Shown here: piece by piece, positions 38,701 through 46,397 of the stretch
Layout of the letters: each line of letters begins with the position of its first letter
Position numbering within the stretch: the stretch's first letter is position 1
From: Tritrichomonas musculus
Taxonomy: Eukaryota; Parabasalia; Tritrichomonadida; Tritrichomonadidae
Assembly (NCBI GenBank): GCA_039105265.1
Contig: JAPFFF010000009.1
Coordinates: 4,092,001-4,156,000, forward strand
Direction of reading: 5' to 3'
Length of the DNA: 64,000 nucleotides
Position numbers and translations under genes: made by a program
The notes under the pieces: model-generated
Told to the model about the DNA's origin: nothing
Database searches by the model: none
The model's input: the letters and a program-made list of their open reading frames with translations, nothing else

Positions 38701-40538
38701 CAAAGGTCAAAGAACTTGACCTTAACGTCAACCTAAATACCCTTAAAGAGCTCGACAGACCCAAGGAGCCGATAAAGCCGATAGACACGTCGGAAGAGGC
38801 CTACGAGAGCATCAAGCAGTTCTACACGTTCCAAAAGAGGGAGTCAAAAAAAGACGATAGATTCAAGTCACCTCCGGCGGTTAAAAAGAAAAGTGCCAAT
38901 GAAAATGGAGGTGATGTGAACGATCAGAACGCGAATCACGTCGACTTTGACGATGATCTGGACAACTACTACGCAAGCAACACTGACACTTCCTTCCAGC
39001 AACCTAAAATGTCACCTCACCTCACCAGTACCCCAAGAACACCTCACTCGGCCAACAAGCCGCGTGTTCAGTTTGTCGACTTCAAATCGAGCACGACTAA
39101 TCAGGTCAGCAAGAGCAGCCTGAAGCAAACTGAGGCAGCTGAAATCTCTCCTTCTTCTTCCCAGCAGAAACTAATTTCACCTTCGGTCAAAAAACCGCCA
39201 TCTAAGGTCAAAATTGATGTCCTCGCGAACACGAGCAAGGCAATCAAGAAGGGAAGGCCAGAATCAGCAATCGACCGCACCAACAAGCCGAAGATGATTG
39301 ACTCTTCATCACGTCCATCGTCAAGAACTAACGTCAAACCGCCAAAACCGTTAATTGAGGCTTCTTCTTCTTCATCGCAAGCAACGCCTGTCACTAAGAG
39401 ACAAGAAGGGCCGCAAATTCGCGTTCCAACGCCGAAACTACAGACAGCTCATTACAAAGCTCCGCAGATGAAAAACGCGGAATTCACTGAGTCATTAGTA
39501 GCGCCGACTCCGACTCCGATAGGATCATCAACGGCTCCTGTCACTCCGATACAAAGTTCCTATTCAAAAAGTCGAAAAAGTGACAACAATAATGACAGTG
39601 GAGCATCGTCCAATCTTTCATCCACGGCGTCGGTTTTGACAACATCAATGGTCGATTACGATAGCCTCACAAATCCCTTCACTTCACTTATGATCACTTC
39701 ACCACAGTGGACTGACAACACGATGCGCGATGCCCTTCGGAAGGCCTTCACGAAACTCGTCAGATTGCACCAGCTTGGAATCGAGATCGAGCAGGCGATG
39801 GTCACTGACAACACGATTGCCGAGAAAATGATGAAGACTCAAAAAGTTCGCGAAAAAGTGACACGCGCAAGAGAGGAACTGAAAACCAACAAAGAAGAAG
39901 AGTTGATTGATCTAATGGAACGAAACAAAATCGAGCAACTCGAGCGTGAAGAAAAAGTTCGCGAGGTGCGCGCAAGAACGGCAATGACTAGGAACCGAAA
40001 TGTGAACAAAGTTCGAAAAATTCACAGAGATGCGATCAACAAATACAAAAAAGAGCGAGACTTTGCATTGAATTTTGTTTCCGTGTCAAGAAAAATTGCC
40101 CAGCAAATTGAGCAGAAGCAGCTAAAGGCAGAAAAGAGGAAAGAACTGGAAGAGGCAGCAAACAAGGTCGCTAAACAGCATGAAGAAGCCAAGGAAGCAA
40201 TTGAGAGCTACAAACAAAAAGTGAAAGAAATGGAAGAATATAAGAGAAAAGTGGCACAAAGAGATAAAGTCATTAATGAAGAAAAGAGAGCTGCTCAGAA
40301 TGAGGCTTATTTGAGGAGAATTGAAATGTTATCGACAATTAAAGAAGATGAAAAATTAATGAAAGAATCTTATCATATTATGAAAAATCAAAGAAAAGTT
40401 GTTCCGACAAATGTTCCTCAGCCTATTGAAACAGATGAGGTAGAAGGTGCAACATTGATTATTAGAGATTATATGGGCCCAAATCTTGGAGAAACTGAAG
40501 CACATTTGCTTTGCCAAATTATTTCTGAAATTGTTTAA
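35706..40538 (+). CDS. Leucine-rich repeat / IQ motif / coiled-coil protein (LRRIQ-like)
   Basis: A 1610-residue single-exon protein. Residues about 45-165 hold leucine-rich repeats (FFSMPNLESIDLSGNSIASL, LPKLTTLNLSENSLNDINEI). Three IQ-type motifs follow at about 233-310 (KIQSVFRGFIARQRW, AMKIQGLFRCHKLK, KIQGAWRRYLSR) and one at about 795 (LIQNHWRGFLYRRDY); IQ motifs bind calmodulin or EF-hand light chains. Residues about 930-1340 are disordered, Ser/Pro/Lys-rich. A strongly charged coiled coil runs about 1376-1530, then a short globular end. Vertebrate LRR/IQ proteins of this plan are often ciliary, so a flagellar or cytoskeletal role is plausible but inferred. Oddity: from roughly 37.74 to 40.2 kb the coding DNA is far more GC-rich (up to about 55% in single 60-base lines) than the ends of the same gene (about 27-37%). 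Confidence 0.85.
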   Translation: MGDPLTVDLIYDGADVAKEDVPLNKIQFFAISLMHLTDISIITKLESLTVIQLRLCNLVVFPEEFFSMPNLESIDLSGNSIASLQIPIKKEDNEGDIQDIWQKLPKLTTLNLSENSLNDINEIMKLKTIPKLKHLVLTGNICLTANNAFNRICEAFPNLLALNDLIITSQHRAIVMNFITYIQDSAIPLVETDNYLFLYVKYLRCSVNERFARRHRVQFFCINRVLRHCSFVTKIQSVFRGFIARQRWENMKKSTLFLQTRIKFFCHLRSCAAMKIQGLFRCHKLKHVVLEHRNARKIQGAWRRYLSRDNAIIDLFENKEITDQLTYQFYITNESLFKLYKFLEDKGITYRQSIINNSMLVDDSDDFKVIRFGPLKKRNLPGSPAIYYNVDENILIRRNRHHEPTSNSIWCNHDHNKLTPVEQVSKNGVNYNPICPFRQIKYIPYTRDIRVKKLKNYQKLKLVTFTDVPLFRKIIKAVAHSFPEGVVLFPLMFLNESVCQFTLHCSARMFNVRNRDFHKMKKYVIEKRAAKSIKSFIRTNRIVRYLHHLTKMLRYSETIPEAMTFFVPQNFLNVVKLDFKNQKDLLQYENEHSKDITFKTEKPLNTHLIHSDFSNAKKSSFINTSKEKEKENGFRNRMKNLINNDMNSFNFSMDENSKEDDVNSVDFDNVDLDPKLRHGFPIKFPAEFGFTEDRIVSLSHENPNPFLACFIPSEPIIFQGKSLSMLPTFETTIRPALPSMFSVPITKKTINLGRIMRITFSSPEEAFRRLFIFAYLTADMSRFMIDVQVVEYCAALLIQNHWRGFLYRRDYRHLASQKERIVNPAILLKQEVPNLVKKKKDEPPPTFKKMVREELPPEIAIANLRGDYRSWESLHRHKKISELYEFNDKPYKSSIVDDRKIDKNDEDEKIITDSMKNVGLVNDLENAYVNLSKPDDENYENYRKSMKSEMKKQRRNLIEMAKTTNGHLNEESRPSFQPKKPPPFEIEVESQTIFGQSFPKVKELDLNVNLNTLKELDRPKEPIKPIDTSEEAYESIKQFYTFQKRESKKDDRFKSPPAVKKKSANENGGDVNDQNANHVDFDDDLDNYYASNTDTSFQQPKMSPHLTSTPRTPHSANKPRVQFVDFKSSTTNQVSKSSLKQTEAAEISPSSSQQKLISPSVKKPPSKVKIDVLANTSKAIKKGRPESAIDRTNKPKMIDSSSRPSSRTNVKPPKPLIEASSSSSQATPVTKRQEGPQIRVPTPKLQTAHYKAPQMKNAEFTESLVAPTPTPIGSSTAPVTPIQSSYSKSRKSDNNNDSGASSNLSSTASVLTTSMVDYDSLTNPFTSLMITSPQWTDNTMRDALRKAFTKLVRLHQLGIEIEQAMVTDNTIAEKMMKTQKVREKVTRAREELKTNKEEELIDLMERNKIEQLEREEKVREVRARTAMTRNRNVNKVRKIHRDAINKYKKERDFALNFVSVSRKIAQQIEQKQLKAEKRKELEEAANKVAKQHEEAKEAIESYKQKVKEMEEYKRKVAQRDKVINEEKRAAQNEAYLRRIEMLSTIKEDEKLMKESYHIMKNQRKVVPTNVPQPIETDEVEGATLIIRDYMGPNLGETEAHLLCQIISEIV

Positions 40539-41310
40539 GAAAAGCTTATTTCATATAATATTATATGTTATATATTTAAGTAAAATAATGTTTGTATGAT
40601 TTTTCATTCTTAATAGTTGCTATATTACTGTATATTTATGTTTTTGAGATCCCTTTGAAATGTATAAACATTTGAATGGAATACACGTTTATTTATTCGC
40701 CAAAAAATCGATTTTTCTGAACAAAAAAATTATCCGTATTTATTTGTCTTCATAGATGGAAAAAGTTCATTTTCCAATCAAATACTAAAAATAAAATTAA
40801 AAAAAAAAAAGGGAAGTTTGTAGATGAAAAATAATTCAAATTTAAGAACTTTTTCAAAAAATGTTCCTATTATACGTATAGCTTTTTTAAATAAAAAAAA
40901 TGGAAAATAGAAAAGCATTTGTGGTTATGGTTTTTTTTTCTTATCAAAATATTCAATTACAAAAAAAATTAATTATAACTTTTTCTTAAAATATTACCAA
41001 ATAATTTTTTTTTGATTAATTCAAAAATACCTGTTTTCAATATTTGATCGTTGAACTATTATTTGTCACTATTCAAATAAAAATTTTCATAGAAAAGTTA
41101 CGTCTGTACGGCTTTTTGAATTAATTTGAAATTATCTCCTATTTTACATTTATTAAACTCTTTTGATTCTTCATATAACTAGGAATGATTTTAATTTTTT
41201 TAAAAATCTTCTGTATAATCGATTTTCTGAAAGATCAATTTTAAATATCGTAAATCGCTGAAAAAGTTGATAATTTTTAAAATTTATAACAGAATCAGAC
41301 ATTCAGCAAA
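40539..41310. other. AT-rich spacer upstream of bromodomain gene
   Basis: No ORF. AAAAAGTT lies at 41261-41268, about 43-50 bases before the ATG at 41311, and TTCAGCAAAATG spans the start, with a TCA that could serve as a trichomonad initiator. Confidence 0.45.
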
Positions 41311-42537
41311 ATGATGATGCCATTTACCCAAGAATCTAAAGCACATGCTATTCGTATAATGCAAAACATTTCGCAGAGACCATGTGCTAAGCCTTTTCTT
41401 TTTCCTGTTGATCCTATTGCCACCAATTGTATAGATTATTACAATGTCATAAAAAAACCAATATGTATTTCCTTAATTATCAATAAGCTCCTTAGCGCAG
41501 AAGAGAATTACCCCAATATAGAAAGCTGGAGATCAGATATTCTTCTTATTTATCAAAATGTCATTACATATCATGGAATTGGATCACCAATCTGTGCTCT
41601 CGCAGAGACGTTTTTAAAAATCTTTGAAAAGAAATTCCGATCTTTTTCTATCTGTTATGATTCCTCATTATGGTTAAAAAGTTTTTCAGCAATATGTCAA
41701 AAAGAAAAAATGCTCGAAGTAAATATGCCAGGAACGCTTGGAAGTGTTTATCGCTCGCTTTTTGTTCCTCCTGCAGTAAAGCAAACAAAAGCTTTATCAG
41801 TTCCTAAAATGGGTGTCTTTATTAAAGATATGGAAAATACAGACCAGACAAGTCCAAGAAGAGCATCAAAAGCAATTGAACCACAAAATGATTCAAATTC
41901 TGATATTGTGCCAAAGCCAAAAGCCAAAGGTAGACCTAAAAAAAATACTCTATTGGATCCAGCATCAAGCAACAAAGATAAAACAGAAAAAACGCCTAAA
42001 AGAAAGCCTCGAAAACCAAAAATGCAAGTTGAAAGAAAAGATTTTCCAAGTGATGTATCAGATAATAAATCAAATCGAATCTTCCCTTTGAAATTGAATG
42101 CAAGCGAAATCGATTCTTCATTAATAGATGATATTCAACAATCTTATTCTCCACTCGAAAAAACTATTATTATTCCAGAATATCATGATCAGATTGACAA
42201 GACTTCAATTAGTACTGATATATCTCCTGCTTCATTTATTACATATGGAATAACTTCTAATGTAAATTCAATAAATGTCTCAAACGATAACTCTATTTCA
42301 GAACAGATTAATCAAAGTATTAAAGAAGACCATTTTTCAAATTCACTCTTCAGCAAATCAGCAATCAGCATAGAGCCAAAAATTTCGCAGCCTATACAAT
42401 CAAAAATTATACAGAATGATAATATGATATCGCCTCCAGAAGAATGTGGGCGAATTGGGCTTCCGGCGAAATTGGAAGAGAAGGTGGAAGATATGGAAGA
42501 TGATGTCCTATTTGAAGTAACATCATGTTTCACATGA
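41311..42537 (+). CDS. Bromodomain protein with AT-hook-like motif; acetyl-lysine Asn replaced by His
   Basis: A 408-residue protein. Residues about 8-110 form a bromodomain: FPVDP in the ZA loop, DYYNVIKKPICISLI (as DYxxxIxxPMDL), SWRSDILLIYQNVITYHG in helix B and FLKIFEKKFR in helix C. The residue that normally follows the conserved Tyr and hydrogen-bonds acetyl-lysine (Asn in YN) is His88 here (Y87-H88). The remaining 300 residues are disordered: a basic stretch with an AT-hook-like KGRPKK at about 209 and KRKPRKPK, then Ser/Ile-rich sequence. It is likely nuclear and chromatin-associated. Whether the His variant binds acetyl-lysine is uncertain. Complete, single exon, no lesions. Confidence 0.85.
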   Translation: MMMPFTQESKAHAIRIMQNISQRPCAKPFLFPVDPIATNCIDYYNVIKKPICISLIINKLLSAEENYPNIESWRSDILLIYQNVITYHGIGSPICALAETFLKIFEKKFRSFSICYDSSLWLKSFSAICQKEKMLEVNMPGTLGSVYRSLFVPPAVKQTKALSVPKMGVFIKDMENTDQTSPRRASKAIEPQNDSNSDIVPKPKAKGRPKKNTLLDPASSNKDKTEKTPKRKPRKPKMQVERKDFPSDVSDNKSNRIFPLKLNASEIDSSLIDDIQQSYSPLEKTIIIPEYHDQIDKTSISTDISPASFITYGITSNVNSINVSNDNSISEQINQSIKEDHFSNSLFSKSAISIEPKISQPIQSKIIQNDNMISPPEECGRIGLPAKLEEKVEDMEDDVLFEVTSCFT

Positions 42538-43001
42538 AATATATATTAATTTGTAATCATTTTTTTATTTTGTATGTTTAATGATTATAAATTATGTGAA
42601 TAATTTACTAAATTTCGTTAGAATAGTTATTTTTCTATTTTGAAATTTTAGCGGTTAAGGTATGTATTGGCCTTTATTGTTTTTAGATAGTAAAAAAAAA
42701 ATTTACTAAAGAAATAACGAATTTTTAAAATTGAAATGATTATTTTATCGTCTTTCAAAAAGTTTTGTTCACATGGATCAAGTCAGATTTTATTTTGTTT
42801 TCTTATACATGTTTTTTAAGAACAAATCTGTTGATTTTTTTTGTATGGTTGTGTATGCATAGAATTAACTGGAAATAAGCTTTTTAAAAGATTTCGACTT
42901 TTAAGTTATACTAATAAGTATCAATGCACATGAAAATAGATTAAATGATTTGAATTATATGTATCTCGTTGTAAATAAAAACAAATTCGGATCCAATATA
43001 A
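42538..43001. other. Convergent 3' spacer between bromodomain and coiled-coil genes
   Basis: 464 bases between two converging genes, AT-rich, no ORF. A segment atgtattggccttta near 42663 recurs as atgtattggcctttta near 44372, so a small dispersed repeat may be present. Confidence 0.4.
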
Positions 43002-44048
43002 TTATGATTCGATACCAGGTCTTCGAGATGAAGTTCGAGAATATGTAAAATCAGTGGGATTTGATAATATCCAATTTAGTTTTCGGATCTTTCTCAGTAA
43101 ATCTGATTGTTTCTCTTTAAGCTTGCACAAAACATTATTTCTATTTTCTAATATTTCACTTATTTCATTAGTTTCTTCTGTACTTTTTTGAATTTTTTTA
43201 GAGCGGTTAATTTTCTTTTTGGGGGCTGGGAATGGTTTGGGATCTGTCAAATCGAGAAGTTTCATCTTTAAACTAGTCATTTTAATTTTGTGAATACTTT
43301 TTTCTTCTTCTATCCTAGATAAAAAAAGCGACTGTCGCTGTTTAGCTTCTTTTATTGATTGTTTTAGCTTAGTTATTTCATATTCAGCAAGAACTCTTTT
43401 TCTTTTGTATGATTTTTCTAGTTTTTCAGATTTTGATTTATATGAAAATTCAATATCATCCATCTCATTCTGTATTTCGTTTATTTTTGAGTCCAAAGGA
43501 GTAATTTTGGGGCCTTTTCTATATTTATCAACTTTATTAAATATTAATTTTGAATCATTCATAGCATTAATTTCTTTTTGAATTTCTTCGATTCTCATTT
43601 TATCAAATTCTATCGAGTCTTTGAAAGGTAAAAGAAGTGATTGATATAATTGGGTCTTGTCATCAATATACTTTTCTGTTTGAGAATTTATAGCATTAAT
43701 TTCTTTTTGAATTTCTTGAATTTGTTGTTCAAAATTTGAATTTTCTAGTAAGGAATTAGCAACTAATTGATTGTTTCTTTTTTCGGTGAAAATAGTAAAT
43801 TGCCTTTGAATCTCTTTTTGTTGATTTTGGAATTTTTCTTTTAAATCTTTAATATTATTTTCGTGCTGTATTTTTTGATTTTTGAGATTTCTGCTTTGTG
43901 TATTTTGGAAATCTGCGATTTGATTTTTTAAATTTGCCTCTTTTTCTTTTAATATAGCAATTTTCGATTCTGATTCTTTCTTTTTTTCTGCAATTTCTTG
44001 CTTGATAATGATTAAAGGATCATCATTCATTCCATTAAAAAGTTCCAT
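43002..44048 (-). CDS. Coiled-coil protein of unknown function (348 aa)
   Basis: Starts at ATG 44048 (MELFNGMNDD). Nearly the whole protein from residue about 15 to 330 is charged heptad-repeat sequence (KKKESESKIAILKEKEANLK, EIQKEINAINS, EIQKEINAMND), with a break around 175-190 (KYRKGPKITPLDSK) and a basic/Pro segment near 265-285 (DPKPFPAPKKKINRSKK). The C-terminal 30 residues (ILSNPTDFTYSRTSSRRPGIE) are Ser/Arg-rich and non-helical. No membrane, enzymatic or nucleotide-binding motif. A cytoskeletal structural role is likely but no family is recognised. Confidence 0.75.
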   Translation of the reverse strand: MELFNGMNDDPLIIIKQEIAEKKKESESKIAILKEKEANLKNQIADFQNTQSRNLKNQKIQHENNIKDLKEKFQNQQKEIQRQFTIFTEKRNNQLVANSLLENSNFEQQIQEIQKEINAINSQTEKYIDDKTQLYQSLLLPFKDSIEFDKMRIEEIQKEINAMNDSKLIFNKVDKYRKGPKITPLDSKINEIQNEMDDIEFSYKSKSEKLEKSYKRKRVLAEYEITKLKQSIKEAKQRQSLFLSRIEEEKSIHKIKMTSLKMKLLDLTDPKPFPAPKKKINRSKKIQKSTEETNEISEILENRNNVLCKLKEKQSDLLRKIRKLNWILSNPTDFTYSRTSSRRPGIES

Positions 44049-44590
44049 ACGTTAATAAAAAAATTGATTTAAATATGGTTACATTTATCTATATAAGAAA
44101 AACAAAAATACATTATTGAATTTGATGTCAAAATGATTGCAAATAATTGATTTTGATAAAGATATATTCCCCACAAGCCAGTGTCAGCAACTATTTTTTC
44201 ATTTTATGTACCATCACATAATTTTGTTATGCTTTGCTTCATTTTATCTTCTTCTTCTTTTATCGAAGTATGGATTAAATCTATTTTAATATATCCACAT
44301 TTTCTTTGGTTTCATTGTTATTTGAATTTGATTTCTCATTGCAGTTTGCCTCTTTAACGGATATTCAACCATGTATTGGCCTTTTAAGGGGCCAAAAAGG
44401 GCCGATTTGAAATGCACAGACTGCAATGAGATATATATCAACTTCATTTTAATACATTTCATCAGTTTATTTTGAATTCGGTCTACTTTCTTTAATCTTA
44501 AATGTGTTTGGAAATGAATTATGTACCTTAATATCTATAAAATTCTCTTAATCCACCAAATTCGATATTTTAGGGTTTACTATTAAATTC
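44049..44590. other. Intergenic region with a small inverted repeat
   Basis: No ORF. It includes the promoter side of the coiled-coil gene and the 96-bp inverted-repeat unit at 44335-44430. Confidence 0.4.
44335..44430. repeat. 96-bp inverted-repeat unit (possible MITE)
   Basis: Ends CTCATTGCAGT (44335) and ACTGCAATGAG (to 44430) are perfectly inverted over 11 bases, and the middle (ggcctttta-aggggcc-aaaaagggccg) is self-complementary and GC-rich. No target duplication is visible, so this could also be a stable hairpin unrelated to transposition. Confidence 0.45.
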
Positions 44591-45195
44591 TTATATAATA
44601 GCCAGAGATTCATCAGCATTAACAGAGTACGATTCATTATTTGGATGAGAAGTATTAATGGATTTCCCTAATAGCGGATTTCTGCTGGAAGACATTTCTA
44701 GCTCATTCTCTTTATAAATCAATCTATACAAACGTGCTCGTTTACCATCATCACATACATTCTTGCTCAAAACGATCTCATTAGAAATCGTAAATATCAT
44801 CATTACATAGAAGTTGTATAACTCTTTCTTACCTTTACATTTATTATCGAGTTGCTTTCCATTATACACATTATTGTTATATAATTCGTTGTTGTACAAT
44901 TCATTGTTATATACTTCTATTATTTACTCATTATTTAGATTGTTTCACTTAATCATCATTGCATTATTTAATATAATTTCTCCATGTTTACTTAACACCT
45001 TCATCCATTTATCAGTATTCGTATTAGATCATGCTTTATCTCGAGTATCTTGTAATCGATTATAGTATCTATCTCTTAGATCACTATTTATTGCTTTAAT
45101 TGAGTTTTCATTTATACTAGGATATAAGTGTGTTATGATCTTATAGGAACGGCTTCATCCAATAAATTGCTCAATTGATGAATTTTTATCGAGGG
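44591..45195 (-). pseudogene. Decayed copy of the origin-binding-like SF2 helicase (C-terminal part)
   Basis: Minus-strand reading in pieces matches the intact helicase at 46398-48443. VVFLQTPLDKNSSIEQFIG with a stop then SRS corresponds to SVFVQTYIDSVSSVKQFLGR and NR, so the motif VI Arg codon has become TGA. LRDRYYNRLQDTRDK corresponds to NNRYERYLNELRDR. After a low-complexity YNNELYNN linker, KKELYNFY plus GKRARLYRLIYK corresponds to KRDLYNYY plus GKRGRVYKLVKK at the very C-terminus. Several stops and frame changes separate these. The Walker A half is missing. It shows the helicase family is repeated in this genome and lies here in opposite orientation. Confidence 0.78.
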
Positions 45196-45205
45196 GTGTT
45201 TGTAA

Positions 45206-45616
45206 GAAGACTACTATCTAATAAGCTTGACTACTATCTACAATTCTCAAAATGTCATATTGCCTATCGTTGTAAACACAGCTGAACAATCGATGAATTA
45301 TAGAAAAATGATAATTCCACGAGGTGTTGAAGTAACTTTTGATGGAGAGTGGTCACATCAAAGGAAGGCGTATCAGAATCAAACCGTTTTCATTGAATCA
45401 TATAATCATAAGATAATCTCTTCAAAAGTTTTGTATAATGATTAAAGATGCCACCAAGGAAACTATGATAATAAAAAGAACCCAAATTTAATGGAAGTAA
45501 CTGCACTTAAATTAATGAAAGTTGATTTACTGGATCAAAGGATTCAATACTTTACTTCGGATGGTAGTGTTAAAATCAAAAATGTCATAAGAATCTTTCT
45601 ATTATACGAACAATAA
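45206..45616 (+). pseudogene. Decayed ORF of unknown family in the helicase island
   Basis: A plus-strand frame without a 5' ATG reads TTIYNSQNVILPIVVNTAEQ, MNYRKMIIPRGVEVTFDG and more, meets a TAA at 45443-45445, and continues in the same frame (CHQGNYDNKKNPNLMEVTAL, KVDLLDQRIQYFTSDGSVKI) to a TAA at 45614-45616. Composition is protein-like across about 135 codons with a single internal stop. No family is recognised. It starts at a junction marked by a direct repeat gactactatcta (45209 and 45229) beside the helicase relic, suggesting a rearranged mobile element. Confidence 0.5.
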
Positions 45617-46138
45617 AGTCAGTAAGCACAAGGAATAAAACCATTTTTAATCCTTTGATATCAAGCTTCGAAAAGTTGGTCAAAAAAGTATTTTTAAAAT
45701 ATAGTATCCCGATTATAGAGTAGATGTATATTTAAGTATTGTTGAACATTATTCAGGAAAGCATGACTTACAATTATGCATACACAGTAGTGATACTGTA
45801 TAATCAATTCAAACAATCGAAATTCAAGATCAATTTTCAAACGTTATCTTGAGAAAACAGCTGTTTTGATTCATGAAGTGCATTTTTCAAAAACAACGCA
45901 GAAGTAGATATACTAAGCTGTGCTACAGATACTACGTACCTTTCGCACACGTTCGCTTCGCTCACTAGCTTAGCTCTAATTCATTCAGTCTACCAAAAAT
46001 TATCATTTTTGTCATCCTCGACCAAATTAGTATATATACCCGCCACAGTCGCGTGACAGCTAATTTAATTGACGAAAAACCCCAAAAATCAGCTGTTTAT
46101 GTATTTAATTTAGTGCTACTTGTGGCACAAGACTATAG

Positions 46139-46200
46139 ATATATGTCTACGATCTATTAATATATGTCTACAATCTATTAATATATGACAATTCTAATAG
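46139..46200. repeat. Three tandem 21-bp iteron-like repeats upstream of the helicase
   Basis: atatatgtctacgatctatt at 46139 is followed after exactly 21 bases by atatatgtctacaatctatt at 46160 and by a degenerate third unit atatatgacaattctaatag at 46181. They lie about 200-260 bases before the ATG of an origin-binding-like helicase. A role as binding sites is speculation. Confidence 0.75.
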
Positions 46201-46348
46201 CGATAACCTAAAATAATGGCTAAATAAACTATTATAATAGGCGAAATCGGCTATATTAATATGAAACCGTTTCTAAACAATTCCATAGCTATACTCATAT
46301 ACGACATTATCGAGATTGTGTCCAATAAAGTAGAACTAATAGTGGCAG

Positions 46349-46385
46349 ATAATGAATGACTATTGTAGCATATAATGAATGACTA
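46349..46385. repeat. Direct repeat ataatgaatgacta immediately upstream of the helicase
   Basis: Two identical 14-base copies at 46349-46362 and 46372-46385 (spacing 23 bases), ending 13 bases before the ATG. Could be promoter or operator-like sites; no known trichomonad motif is matched. Confidence 0.65.
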
Positions 46386-46397
46386 AATGTATAAACA

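Larger units (their letters stand above)
45617..46397. other. Upstream region of the helicase gene, GC-richer than host spacers
   Basis: No intact ORF. It contains AAACAGCTGTTT-like palindromic pieces (aaaacagctgttttgatt near 45855 and aaatcagctgttta near 46086), a GC-rich stretch with ttcgcttcgctcac near 45970, and the iteron-like repeats annotated at 46139-46200 and 46349-46385. Confidence 0.5.
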
